Assembly (NCBI GenBank): GCA_022824945.1
Contig: JAJDYX010000015.1
Span: 62,001 to 126,000, forward strand
Length of the DNA stretch: 64,000 nucleotides
Source: Candidatus Latescibacterota bacterium
Lineage (GTDB): Bacteria > Latescibacterota > UBA2968
Direction of reading: 5' to 3'
Position numbers and translations under genes: made by a program. The notes beneath the pieces are model-generated. The model made no database searches and was not told where the DNA came from. It saw only the letters and a list, made by a program, of their open reading frames with translations. Shown piece by piece: positions 1 through 8,201 of the stretch (position 1 is its first letter; each line of letters starts with the position of its first letter).

Positions 1-1428
1 CAGGAGCGAGAAAGGCCGCTGAGCCTGGGAGCAATTCGAAGTCTGGGTACCGCAGGTGGCGACCGGTCCATTCAGGCACTGACCACCGCGCTGACCGATA
101 GGGCACGCGATGTGCGGTGGGTGACTGCGCTGACCCTCGCCCATTTAAAAAACCCACAGACTCTCGCCCCCCTGATTGACGCCCTGCCACAGGCGGACAG
201 AGAGCTGCGTCGGGTAATGGTGGGAGCACTCAACACCATCGATCCATCATGGCGAACTTCTGCACCAGCTAAAGAGGCGATCAATCGCCTGATTGACGGA
301 TTGAAGATACCAAACCAATCGCGCTACCAGGCGGTTCAGGTGCTATCGGAAATGGATGCCGAGTGGAAAACGCGTGCGAGTGCTGGCACGGCCATGGACT
401 TTTTTGTCGCACAACTGGCGGCTGGAGACCTGATGGCACGGATACAAGCTGTCGAGGCTCTGGGGCAGATCGGAGACGCCCGGATAGCACCATCTCTCCT
501 TAAGACACTAAAAGATCCAAACAGACAAGTGCAGTACATCGCTATAAAAGCACTGGGCGAACTGCGAGATACACGCGCCGTCGAACCACTGGTAGAAGCT
601 CTCGAACATCGTGATCCCGGCATCGTTTCAGCGGCTGCACTTGCTCTGGGCGAACTGCGAGATACACGCGCCGTCGAACCACTCATGACCATCCTGTCCA
701 ATGCAGAACAAGGCGTATTTCGCCTGGGAACAATACAAACTCTGGGTGTACTGAAGGACCCTCGCGCAACAGCTTTGCTAACTGAGCAGTTAGACGATGC
801 ATCGGTACAGGTTCGGCGCATTGCGACCGAAGCTCTGGGAGAAATTGGAGACCGCGGCGCCATCGCGCCCCTGCTGAAAATACTGAATGATCCGTCAGCC
901 GAAGTGCGCTGGGCAGCGGCCGATGCCCTGGGATCAATCGGCGATGCGTCTGTGGCAGATACTCTCATCTCGATTATCGGAAAAGGACGGATATGGGCGC
1001 GGCGAATGGTGCGGGTGCTGGACCGCCTGGACACCAACTGGCGGGAACGAGAAGCGACGTTGCGAATAGAAACCTATTTTCTGGAACACATCGACCATCC
1101 CGAGCCAGAAGTACGATGGCGCTCTGCCGAAGCTCTGGGAGAGATTGCCACTGCGCGGGCGAGCCAGAAACTCCTGCAAGCTCTGGAACAGAAACGCACC
1201 ATGATCGTAGCAGCCGCGCACGCCTTCTTCATCCGAAACGGAATGTCTGAAGCAGAACCCCTGCTCGTCCAGGCTCTGCATCAGTATGGCACCGAGGAAA
1301 TGGCACTAACATATCTAAATGCCGACCATCCCGTGCTGGCCAGAGCAGCACACATCTGGGCGCGCAGACAGGGAATGATATTGCTATCTTCTCCCGAACC
1401 GGGTAATATTCGATGGAATAGCAACTAA
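1..1428 (+). CDS. HEAT-repeat (PBS-lyase type) protein, 5' partial
   Basis: The frame is open from base 1 without a start, so the gene begins upstream; 475 residues are visible. It is built of about 31-residue helical repeats with the recurring core A-x-x-A-L-G-E-(I/L)-x-D-x-R-A, for example near residues 150-165, 184-196, 245-260 and 274-290. This is the HEAT/PBS-lyase signature of a solenoid scaffold. No catalytic domain, membrane segment or signal peptide is visible in this part. The missing N-terminus could hold another domain, such as a protease or membrane anchor. Two repeats share an identical 38-base segment. It lies 23 bases upstream of the Tm-1-like gene and is probably co-transcribed with it. 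The partner is unknown. Confidence 0.85.
   Translation, partial: QERERPLSLGAIRSLGTAGGDRSIQALTTALTDRARDVRWVTALTLAHLKNPQTLAPLIDALPQADRELRRVMVGALNTIDPSWRTSAPAKEAINRLIDGLKIPNQSRYQAVQVLSEMDAEWKTRASAGTAMDFFVAQLAAGDLMARIQAVEALGQIGDARIAPSLLKTLKDPNRQVQYIAIKALGELRDTRAVEPLVEALEHRDPGIVSAAALALGELRDTRAVEPLMTILSNAEQGVFRLGTIQTLGVLKDPRATALLTEQLDDASVQVRRIATEALGEIGDRGAIAPLLKILNDPSAEVRWAAADALGSIGDASVADTLISIIGKGRIWARRMVRVLDRLDTNWREREATLRIETYFLEHIDHPEPEVRWRSAEALGEIATARASQKLLQALEQKRTMIVAAAHAFFIRNGMSEAEPLLVQALHQYGTEEMALTYLNADHPVLARAAHIWARRQGMILLSSPEPGNIRWNSN
553..683 (+). repeat. Identical 38-base repeat in adjacent HEAT units
   Basis: Bases 553-590 and 646-683 are identical over 38 bases and start 93 bases apart, exactly 31 codons or one HEAT unit. 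Other repeats in the gene are diverged at DNA level, so this pair points to recent unit duplication or gene conversion. Confidence 0.9.
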
Positions 1429-1451
1429 AAAACAATACCAAGGAGAATATA

Positions 1452-2660
1452 ATGAGCAGTATATATGCAATTGCAACAATGGACACCAAAGGTGAAGAAA
1501 TCGGGTATGTCGCCGAATGCATCCGGACAGCGGGCGTAGAAGTAACAGTCGTAGATGTAGGTACGCAAAGCGACGCGCAGGGCGGCACGCCAGATGTATC
1601 GCGGGAAACCATAGCGGCCTGCCACGCGGGCGGAACAGGCGCAGTAATCGGACATACGGACCGGGGCGAAGCCGTCACAGCGATGGGAGAAGCATTATGC
1701 GCCTATTTGTTGCAAGAATATGCCGAAGGCAACGTGGCAGGTATTATTGGCATTGGGGGTAGCGGGGGAACCGCACTCATTACACCAGCGATGCAGGCAT
1801 TGCCCATTGGCGTACCAAAAGTCATGGTATCAACCGTCGCCAGTGGCAATACCGAACCTTATGTGGGGTGTTGCGATATAGCGATGATGTATTCCGTAGT
1901 AGATGTAGCTGGAATCAACCGCGTATCGCGGCAAGTACTGGGCAATGCAGCGCATGCAATAGCGGGAATGGTCGTAAACACGGTTGCAGAGGCCGAAGAC
2001 AAACCCACGCTTGGAATGACCATGTTTGGCGTAACAACGCCGTGTGTAACCATGGTCCGCGAGGCACTGGAAAAAGACGGATATGATTGCCTGGTATTTC
2101 ACGCGACAGGGACGGGTGGACAGGCAATGGAAAAACTGGTCGAAAGTGGAATGATCGACGGCGTTTTAGATATTACCACAACCGAAGTCGCCGACGAAGT
2201 AGTGGGCGGTGTATTTCCCGCCGGACCTGAGCGAATGGATCGCATTCTCGCTCGCGAAATACCTTATGTCGTGAGCCTGGGCGCGCTCGACATGGTAAAT
2301 TTTGGCGCAGAGGAAACCGTACCCGAACAATTTAAAAACCGCACACTCCACGTACACAACGCCCAGGTAACATTGATGCGGACAACAGCGGACGAAAACC
2401 GCCAATTTGCCGAATGGATAGCGAACAAATTGAACCGATCAACGGTACCAATTCAAATTCTAATTCCGGAAAACGGCGTATCGTTAATCGATGACGAAGG
2501 ACAACCCTTTCACGATCCAGATGCGGATAAGGCATTATTTGAAACCATAGAAGCGCGAATCGAACAGACGGAAAACCGACAAATCAAACGGCTGGCGAAT
2601 AATATCAACGATCCAGAATTTGCGGCAGCACTGGTAGCGAGTTTCCAGGAAATAAAATAA
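1452..2660 (+). CDS. Tm-1-like ATP-binding domain protein (UPF0261 family)
   Basis: A 402-residue protein of the UPF0261/Tm-1-like family. The N-terminus has the family opening A-T-M-D-T-K-G-E-E (residues 8-16), and a glycine-rich GIGGSGGTALITPAM loop lies near residue 100, in the nucleotide-binding region. Length is normal for the family. AAGGAG lies just before the ATG. The next gene, 12 bases downstream, encodes the TIM-barrel partner that is fused to this domain in plant Tm-1. The plant protein binds viral replication proteins; the bacterial role is not established, so no reaction is assigned. No signal peptide is seen, so it is probably cytoplasmic. Confidence 0.85.
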   Translation: MSSIYAIATMDTKGEEIGYVAECIRTAGVEVTVVDVGTQSDAQGGTPDVSRETIAACHAGGTGAVIGHTDRGEAVTAMGEALCAYLLQEYAEGNVAGIIGIGGSGGTALITPAMQALPIGVPKVMVSTVASGNTEPYVGCCDIAMMYSVVDVAGINRVSRQVLGNAAHAIAGMVVNTVAEAEDKPTLGMTMFGVTTPCVTMVREALEKDGYDCLVFHATGTGGQAMEKLVESGMIDGVLDITTTEVADEVVGGVFPAGPERMDRILAREIPYVVSLGALDMVNFGAEETVPEQFKNRTLHVHNAQVTLMRTTADENRQFAEWIANKLNRSTVPIQILIPENGVSLIDDEGQPFHDPDADKALFETIEARIEQTENRQIKRLANNINDPEFAAALVASFQEIK

Positions 2661-2672
2661 AAGGAGACCAAA

Positions 2673-3503
2673 ATGGCAGCAGAGAGCCGAACATCAATAT
2701 TAGAACGCTTGCGAAAAAAAATCTCAGATGGACTGCCCCTTATCGGCGGTGGTGCCGGCACGGGAATCTCGGCAAAATGCGAAGAAGCGGGCGGCATTGA
2801 TCTCATTGTAATTTACAACTCGGGACGCTATCGCATGGCGGGGCGGGGATCGCTATCGGGTGTACTGGCCTATGGCAATGCCAACGAGATCGTAAAAGAA
2901 ATGGCTTATGAAGTCATCACAGCAGTAACACACACACCTGTACTCGCCGGGGTAAATGGAACAGATCCATTCATGTTGCGGGATCACTTCTTGCAGGAAC
3001 TGAGAGACCTGGGATTTGCGGGAATTCAAAATTTTCCGACCGTGGGACTCATTGACGGATTATTTCGCGCCAATCTGGAAGAAACGGGAATGGGCTATCA
3101 CCTCGAAGTAGAAATGATCGCAGCAGCCCATGAAATGGACATGCTCACAACGCCCTATGCATTCAACGTCGAAGAAGGACAACTCATGACAGAAGCAGGC
3201 GCCGATATCGTTGTGGCGCACATGGGATTGACAACCAAAGGCACAATTGGCGCGCACACAGCAAAAACACTCGATGACTGTGTAGAAGAAGTAAAGGCCA
3301 TTTGCAATGCCTGCAAATCGCTCCGGGGCGATGTAATCACGCTTTGCCACGGCGGGCCAATTGCCGAACCAGAAGACGCTGCTTACATCCTCGAACGGGT
3401 CCCCGAAGTCGATGGATTCTACGGCGCCAGCTCAATGGAACGCCTGCCGACGGAAGTGGCGATAACAGAGCAGATCAAACGGTTTACCGAAATTCGCAGG
3501 TGA
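2673..3503 (+). CDS. Phosphoenolpyruvate hydrolase family / TIM-barrel protein
   Basis: A 276-residue TIM-barrel protein of the family often named phosphoenolpyruvate hydrolase or TIM-barrel signal-transduction protein. Visible landmarks are [17 protein letters not shown] near residues 24-40, a [13 protein letters not shown] segment near 50-62 and [12 protein letters not shown] near 112-123. AAGGAG precedes the ATG. It follows the Tm-1-like gene by 12 bases, and the two domains occur as one polypeptide in plants, so the products probably form a complex. The reaction is not proven for this family. trmB begins 9 bases downstream. Confidence 0.8.
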   Translation: MAAESRTSILERLRKKISDGLPLIGGGAGTGISAKCEEAGGIDLIVIYNSGRYRMAGRGSLSGVLAYGNANEIVKEMAYEVITAVTHTPVLAGVNGTDPFMLRDHFLQELRDLGFAGIQNFPTVGLIDGLFRANLEETGMGYHLEVEMIAAAHEMDMLTTPYAFNVEEGQLMTEAGADIVVAHMGLTTKGTIGAHTAKTLDDCVEEVKAICNACKSLRGDVITLCHGGPIAEPEDAAYILERVPEVDGFYGASSMERLPTEVAITEQIKRFTEIRR

Positions 3504-3512
3504 GTTAAACGC

Positions 3513-4544
3513 ATGATGTCTCTACCGCTGAGCGAGGAAATACAAAAATATACCGTTCCCTGGCTACAACTGGATTGGCCGATAGACTGGCAACAGATTT
3601 TTGACCGGCCAGGCGACCTCGTGCTCGAAATCGGATTTGGCAATGGGCATTTTCTCTCCGATATGGCAGCAGCGCGTTCCGATGCGTGTTTTGTCGGAAT
3701 CGAACGCGCCTGGGGATCCATGCGCCGATTATTCAAGCGATTAAACGCCCTGAAATTAAATCATGTGCGCGCAATAGAAGGTGATGCCACATTCTTATTA
3801 CAACACGTATTTGCCCCGCAATCCCTATCGGAAATATGGATCAATTTTTCAGATCCATGGCCCAAAGAGCGACACCACAATCGGCGTCTGATTCAAGATA
3901 CATTTGTAAAAATACTGGCCGAGCGATTAAAACCGGGCGGCGAAGTAACCATAGCGACAGACCACGCAGATTACGCAACGTGGATCACCGATATATTGAC
4001 GCGACAATCGCACCTGCAATCCATTTACGCAACCCCATCTGTTCACCAATTAGCCGGACGCACCCCAACCAAATACGAACAAAAGGCAATAGATGCAGGT
4101 GTACCCATTCACTATTTTGTCTGGCGTCGAGAATCGGAACCATCAGTTGAAACGCGCATTCAAAAGGTCGGAAATATGCCAAATATCGTATTAGAAGGCG
4201 CATACCAGCGCGAAGAAATTCTGAGACTTATCGCGCGTACCACAGATCAAGTGTGGCGCGAAAACCATCGGGATATACAGGTCGTGATCAAAATGACAGA
4301 CATCTACTGCCAACTGCCCAACGATCACGGCCTCATCTCAGTTATGGTACGCGAAGGAGAACTCGCCCAGTATTTTGGCATATCCCTCTTATTTCGCAAA
4401 AACAATCAGCTATTGATCAAACTGGCGCCAATGGGTCAGCCGCGCCCCACCTGGGGAGTAAAAAAAGCGGTACAAAAGGTGGCAGATCTGATATTGGAAA
4501 CACATCCCCATTTGCGGCTCGAGTCAAGCACAGTGGGGCTGTGA
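3513..4544 (+). CDS. trmB: tRNA (guanine-N7-)-methyltransferase with C-terminal extension
   Basis: Methylates G46 of tRNA using S-adenosylmethionine. The SAM-binding loop LEIGFGNGHFLSDMA lies near residues 33-47, and the family signature NFSDPWPKERHHNRR near 110-124. Both are intact. At 343 residues it exceeds the usual 210-250. The extra 110 or so C-terminal residues form a separate compact region, a layout known for some TrmB proteins such as those of Thermotoga and Aquifex. The start has a GTGAG-like site and follows the TIM-barrel gene by 9 bases, so it is likely read through from the same promoter. A convergent gene ends 66 bases downstream. Confidence 0.9.
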   Translation: MMSLPLSEEIQKYTVPWLQLDWPIDWQQIFDRPGDLVLEIGFGNGHFLSDMAAARSDACFVGIERAWGSMRRLFKRLNALKLNHVRAIEGDATFLLQHVFAPQSLSEIWINFSDPWPKERHHNRRLIQDTFVKILAERLKPGGEVTIATDHADYATWITDILTRQSHLQSIYATPSVHQLAGRTPTKYEQKAIDAGVPIHYFVWRRESEPSVETRIQKVGNMPNIVLEGAYQREEILRLIARTTDQVWRENHRDIQVVIKMTDIYCQLPNDHGLISVMVREGELAQYFGISLLFRKNNQLLIKLAPMGQPRPTWGVKKAVQKVADLILETHPHLRLESSTVGL

Positions 4545-4609
4545 GGAGAATGGTAGCGCAGCAGAAACATCGATATTTTCGCACAGCGTGATGGTCTGAT
4601 ATTAGAAAA

Positions 4610-6448
4610 CTAAAAAACCAGAACCGCTTCGCGAAATTGCCCGAGCGAACGCCCATCATAGGTCACTTCTATCGGAATGATCAGACGTTGGGACCGGGCG
4701 TGATTTCCCTCCGGGATAGGTATGGTGAAATTGATATGCCCCTCTTGTTTGGCGGGAATTGTTATCTCTTGTTGCGGCAGGCGGATATCCCACGATTCCG
4801 GCAGGACGGGGCAACACCCCGCTCGCCGCGCCTCTTCGGAATGGTTGGTGAAATAGACGCGCAAATTGACGGCGTGCTTTGACCCGACTTCCTGCTCGTA
4901 GGGATCAGCCCGAATCCAATGTTCATCGAGTCCGTAATTCGCGTGATCCCAGGCGCACAAATCGGTGTAGAGTGTTTCCCGTTCGGCGAGATTTTCCCGC
5001 ATCAGTCGAATCTCTTCATGGGTAAAATCGAAGGCACAGTTAACGTGACAATTAAATATATGCGTCGGTTTCAACGCTTCAATGAGGGCGAGACATCGGT
5101 CATAACCAACGGTGCTGCCGAGCAGGTTGCGATTCCCAGTGCAGTAGTCATCAATTCCCGCCATTGTAAACGAATCCCCTGCGAAGAACAAGCGCACCCC
5201 ATTCCCCTCGACCAGTAATCCGCCGTGATAATACGTCTGACCGGGAAAGTGGTAGGCGGTCATCTGGAACTCGTTCCATTGCCACGATTCGCCGTCACGC
5301 GTCCGCTGGTGAATGCGTGCAACAGAAGGAGAAATACACGGGATGCGGAATCGCTGCGGTTTTTCAATGACCTGGGCAACGACGCGGTCTGTCAACGTCT
5401 TACACGGATAAACCGCTTGAAATTGGGGGACTGCATCTACATGGTCGTCGTGGTAATGTGTGAGCCAAAATTGTGTCACATCTGAGATCTCACCATCAGC
5501 TTGAAGTTGCTGAATCTGTTGCAGGATACGGGCACTACCGCAATCCATTACAAACGCTTCCTTCGTCTCTGAGATGATGAGCCATGTTGTCCCGTAATGG
5601 CGCAGGAATGCTGGCACATCCTTTCCCTCGCGGATGGACATGTGCCCTTCTCGTCCCTCAAATTCGGTGAACAGGTTGGGAAAATAATGCCGCAGAGCAG
5701 AGATGGCGACATACTTATCGTAGCACGTATCCAGGCGTTCGAGCAGTGTGTCAATCGCATCCGCTGGCCGGGTCATCACTTTTCCGTGTGAAGGGATGAG
5801 CGCATTTGCCTCTGCCCGACGCAACTTCTGAAGACTTGACGCCAGCACCTTTCTCGCACCGAGGAAGCCGTGATAATCCCGCGTCTGTTCTCCCTTTTGG
5901 AGGCTATGCACATCCCAAATCTGCCCTTTGTCGTAGATGGTGTCACCACAAAACGCAAAGCGTTTGCCATCAACCGAAACGATATAAGAGACACTCCCGT
6001 CCGTATGTCCGGGCGTATTGAGGACTGTAATTTGGGCTTTCCCCCACTGAATCAAATCATTTTCGGCGCAGGTGTCGGTCACGACGAGCGATTCGGTGAG
6101 CATCAGATTGTGAGGACGATAGTCGTAAAGATGCCACCGGTTTTTCGGGTCATTCCAGAACGTCTCGACCGAGTCGAACCACGGGCGTTCTCCTGCGGGG
6201 ACACCGACGCGCGTCTCCGGCGAAAAGCGTGTTCTCAGATGCCGAAAACCGGAGGCGCCATCGCGGTGATGATGCGTGAAAAGGACGGTATCGAGAATCG
6301 TTATCCCGAGCGTATTGAGCGTTTCTTTGACATCGCCGTTGCCGCAATCAATTAAGAGGGCACGCTCGCCGTCGCACAAAATACCGACGTTGATACAATC
6401 GCGGTGGACGAACAGGTGCTCGGTGAGTTGAGAAAATTGGAGGGGCAT
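4610..6448 (-). CDS. Tandem metallo-beta-lactamase fold hydrolase
   Basis: A 612-residue protein with two metallo-beta-lactamase domains. The first has T-H-H-H-R-D-G at residues 58-64, then GHTDGS and FCGDT motifs. The second has THYHDDH at about 328-334, then FFAGDSF. Both keep the HxHxD metal ligands, so both may be catalytic. The last 120 or so residues look like a beta-sandwich tail. The start at 6448 is chosen because GAGGAG lies 5 bases upstream; the frame stays open to 6670, but that part runs into the mobile element. The start is only about 31 bases from the proposed TnpB right end, so its natural promoter may have been replaced. The substrate is unknown. Confidence 0.8.
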   Translation of the reverse strand: MPLQFSQLTEHLFVHRDCINVGILCDGERALLIDCGNGDVKETLNTLGITILDTVLFTHHHRDGASGFRHLRTRFSPETRVGVPAGERPWFDSVETFWNDPKNRWHLYDYRPHNLMLTESLVVTDTCAENDLIQWGKAQITVLNTPGHTDGSVSYIVSVDGKRFAFCGDTIYDKGQIWDVHSLQKGEQTRDYHGFLGARKVLASSLQKLRRAEANALIPSHGKVMTRPADAIDTLLERLDTCYDKYVAISALRHYFPNLFTEFEGREGHMSIREGKDVPAFLRHYGTTWLIISETKEAFVMDCGSARILQQIQQLQADGEISDVTQFWLTHYHDDHVDAVPQFQAVYPCKTLTDRVVAQVIEKPQRFRIPCISPSVARIHQRTRDGESWQWNEFQMTAYHFPGQTYYHGGLLVEGNGVRLFFAGDSFTMAGIDDYCTGNRNLLGSTVGYDRCLALIEALKPTHIFNCHVNCAFDFTHEEIRLMRENLAERETLYTDLCAWDHANYGLDEHWIRADPYEQEVGSKHAVNLRVYFTNHSEEARRAGCCPVLPESWDIRLPQQEITIPAKQEGHINFTIPIPEGNHARSQRLIIPIEVTYDGRSLGQFREAVLVF

Positions 6449-6487
6449 GTGGTCTCCTCGTGTTTGACTTGTGGACCTGTGACTACT

Positions 6488-6515
6488 CCCACCGCTAAAG
6501 CTCTCTGCGAGTGGG
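6488..6515 (-). ncRNA. Right-end hairpin and probable 3' part of the TnpB omega RNA
   Basis: An imperfect hairpin (CCCAC/GTGGG with CGC/GCG and a bulge) lies immediately downstream of tnpB. In the IS200/IS605 family this right-end structure is the 3' part of the omega RNA that guides TnpB. On the minus strand it is followed by GGAGTAGTCAC, resembling known right-end termini, which puts the element boundary near 6479. The omega RNA would start inside the tnpB 3' region. The guide would be the next bases outward, in the leader of the metallo-beta-lactamase gene. Assignment is by family resemblance only. Confidence 0.5.
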
Positions 6516-6528
6516 CTTCGTGGCGTGT

Positions 6529-7647
6529 TCAAGACGCCTGACGTTGTAGCCCCAACGTCAATATGTTTATCGCAGCATTGTGGTCTCTGTCCGTCGTATA
6601 GCCACACGCCTTGCAATGATGCACACGCACAGAAAGAGATTTTTTTTCTCTGTGTCCGCATGCCGAGCAATCTTGTGACGTATAATCAGGCTTGACAGCT
6701 TTGAATCCAATACCAGCCTCTTCCGCTTTGTATTCGAGACAATGCCGAAACAGGGACCATGCTACGTCTGCTATTGATTTAGACAATCGCCTGTTCTTTT
6801 GCATCTCTTTAACTCTCAACTTCTCTACGGCTATAAAGCCGTGGCGGTTGACCATTTTTCTTGCTTCTTGATGGGCAAAGTTATGTCGCTTATTACGGAT
6901 ACGCTCATGCACCCTGGCAACGGTCTTACGCGCTTTCTCGCGCCTCTTTGGACAACCCTTTTTCACTGCGTCCCATTTTCTCTGTGCTTTGGCAAGAGAC
7001 TTTTCCTCTTTTCTAAAGAAACGAGGATTATCAACATGTTCTTTGTCACTGGTTACAGCAAAGGAAGTGAGACCAACGTCAATGCCAACGGGTTGCACAG
7101 CGTCACGCTTTTCAGGCGCATCGCCCATATCACAAGGGATAGACGCGAACCATTTGCCAGTAGCAGTGCGAGTGATTGTGCAAGATTTAGGGATACCGTC
7201 AAGAGGTCTATGCTGGACAATGCGGATACAGCCTATTTTGCCCAATCTCAAGCCTTTATCGTCCAATCGGCAACCGTTGGAAAACTGAGGATACGTGATA
7301 GAATCATAGCGATTCTGACCCTTGTATCTGGGAAAGCCAGCTTTTTCGCCCGTCTTTGCTTTCTCTTTGAGACGGCGAAAGAATCCTTTGAATGCCAGAT
7401 CAACACGTACCGCGACTTGCTGGAGAACTTGAGAATATACTTTCACAAAACCATTGTATTGCTGTTTCAGCAACGGCAACATCTTCTGCTGGTCATAGCA
7501 AGACGGCGTATCATTGCCATTTGTATAGGCTTGGACGCGAGAGGCAATAAGCTGGTTGTATAATATGCGACATTCGTCAATATGTGCCAGCAAGATATTC
7601 TCTTGTTTTTTCGTTGGTCGCAACCTGTATTTAAATGACTTAACCAT
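6529..7647 (-). CDS. tnpB: TnpB, RNA-guided nuclease of IS200/IS605 elements
   Basis: A 372-residue TnpB, normal length. The N-terminal helix-turn-helix region opens KSFKYRLRPTKKQ. The RuvC-like active site is complete: Asp in GIDVGL near 190, Glu in VEKL near 273 and Asp in TDRDHNAA near 353. A CxxC-CxxC zinc ribbon (CSACG and CKACG) lies between the last two. The protein is therefore probably catalytically competent, cutting DNA beside a target-adjacent motif with an omega RNA guide. The ATG at 7647 is chosen because an upstream GTG at 7662 in the same frame lies within the -10 box of the promoter. No tnpA is adjacent. Confidence 0.9.
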   Translation of the reverse strand: MVKSFKYRLRPTKKQENILLAHIDECRILYNQLIASRVQAYTNGNDTPSCYDQQKMLPLLKQQYNGFVKVYSQVLQQVAVRVDLAFKGFFRRLKEKAKTGEKAGFPRYKGQNRYDSITYPQFSNGCRLDDKGLRLGKIGCIRIVQHRPLDGIPKSCTITRTATGKWFASIPCDMGDAPEKRDAVQPVGIDVGLTSFAVTSDKEHVDNPRFFRKEEKSLAKAQRKWDAVKKGCPKRREKARKTVARVHERIRNKRHNFAHQEARKMVNRHGFIAVEKLRVKEMQKNRRLSKSIADVAWSLFRHCLEYKAEEAGIGFKAVKPDYTSQDCSACGHREKKSLSVRVHHCKACGYTTDRDHNAAINILTLGLQRQAS

Positions 7648-7653
7648 AAGTAA

Positions 7654-7682
7654 AATATACACTTATGTATCACTTTTGTCAA
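7654..7682 (-). promoter_or_regulatory. Strong sigma-70 type promoter of tnpB
   Basis: On the minus strand TTGACA (7677-7682) is separated by exactly 17 bases from TATATT (7654-7659). The expected transcription start falls on or next to the ATG at 7647, predicting a leaderless or nearly leaderless tnpB message. Confidence 0.7.
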
Positions 7683-7728
7683 GCAAAATGCTTGATTCAC
7701 ACTTAGCGATACGGCAATGTCCATATAC

Positions 7729-7794
7729 CCCCTGAAAGAATCAATCAGGGGTAAAAAAGTAAGCCCTTATCATCCCACGCCTAAAGGTCGTGGG
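7729..7794 (-). repeat. Left-end hairpins of the TnpB element
   Basis: Two inverted repeats lie between the tnpB promoter and the left boundary. CCCCTGA/TCAGGGG occupies 7729-7751. CCCACG..CC and GG..CGTGGG with a one-base bulge occupies 7774-7794. Subterminal hairpins of this kind are what Y1 transposases recognise in IS200/IS605 ends. Confidence 0.6.
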
Positions 7795-7810
7795 CTTTAC
7801 GGGATAAAAG

Positions 7811-8041
7811 GTAAACGTCTTGATGCACCTGAAGGGATTTATCAAAAACGAACTGGCAACCGCGGACAAAAAAGAACTGCTCGACGTATTTGAATCCTAT
7901 CGCCAGCGACTGCTACCTCTCATCGTCCCAATCACATTATTAAAACACCATCTCAATCGCAACCGCGTACCAGACTGGGTACACGAGCAAACCTACTTAA
8001 ATCCATATCCCATGGAATTGATGTTGAGAAATCACGTATGA
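7811..8041 (+). pseudogene. 3' remnant of a DUF1722 (YbgA-type) gene
   Basis: Codons from 7811 encode V-N-V-L-M-H-L-K-G-F and continue to the stop at 8041, ending in YLNPYPMELMLRNHV, the conserved C-terminus of DUF1722/YbgA-type proteins. Only about 75 residues of the domain remain, and homology begins exactly where the TnpB element ends. An in-frame TAA at 7805 lies in element sequence, and TTG or ATG at 7820-7825 are only incidental starts. The 5' part is not found on the far side of the element, so the gene is broken beyond a simple insertion. Any translated product would lack most of the domain. Confidence 0.75.
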
Positions 8042-8052
8042 ATGGAGACGTT

Positions 8053-8151
8053 ATGTTTGAGGTGAGAGGTGTCTCGAAAACATTTGGCGATTTGCAGGCG
8101 CTGCGCGAGGTTGACCTGAGCGCGTATTTGTATCACGCGGCCTGCGGTTGA
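8053..8151 (+). pseudogene. N-terminal remnant of an ABC transporter ATPase
   Basis: A 32-codon frame opens MFEVRGVSKTFGDLQALREV, the standard first 20 or so residues of an ABC ATPase, then diverges and stops before any Walker A motif. GGAGACGTT just upstream resembles a ribosome site. It is best read as the 5' scrap of a deleted ATPase gene. It lies 11 bases after the broken DUF1722 gene, so two truncated genes sit side by side next to the mobile element. Confidence 0.65.
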
Positions 8152-8201
8152 AAGGCGAAATAAACGCTTAGAATTGCTATTTTTGAGAGGCGAGTAGAAA
8201 C

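Larger units (their letters stand above)
6479..7810 (-). mobile_element. IS200/IS605-type element carrying only tnpB
   Basis: The element holds tnpB, a right-end hairpin (6488-6515) and two left-end hairpins (7729-7751 and 7774-7794). No tnpA is present, so transposition would need a Y1 transposase in trans. The left boundary is set at 7810 because DUF1722 coding homology resumes at once from 7811, and the minus-strand flank there reads TTTAC, like the TTAC target of IS608. The right boundary is inferred from terminus-like bases and is less certain. The flanks do not rejoin into one gene, so the insertion was followed by deletion or rearrangement. Confidence 0.65.

Noticed and set aside
336-1037. 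Minus-strand 233-codon open frame
   Set aside because: It is Arg/Ser/Ala-rich and antisense to the HEAT repeats; its internal repeats only mirror the HEAT DNA.
6449-6670. Upstream extension of the metallo-beta-lactamase frame by 74 codons
   Set aside because: It lies in the mobile-element right end and tnpB 3' region, is low-complexity and Cys/Arg-rich, and has no ribosome site. ATG 6448 has GAGGAG.
7648-7662. GTG start giving tnpB five extra residues
   Set aside because: It falls in the -10 box of a near-consensus promoter, so it would not be in the transcript.
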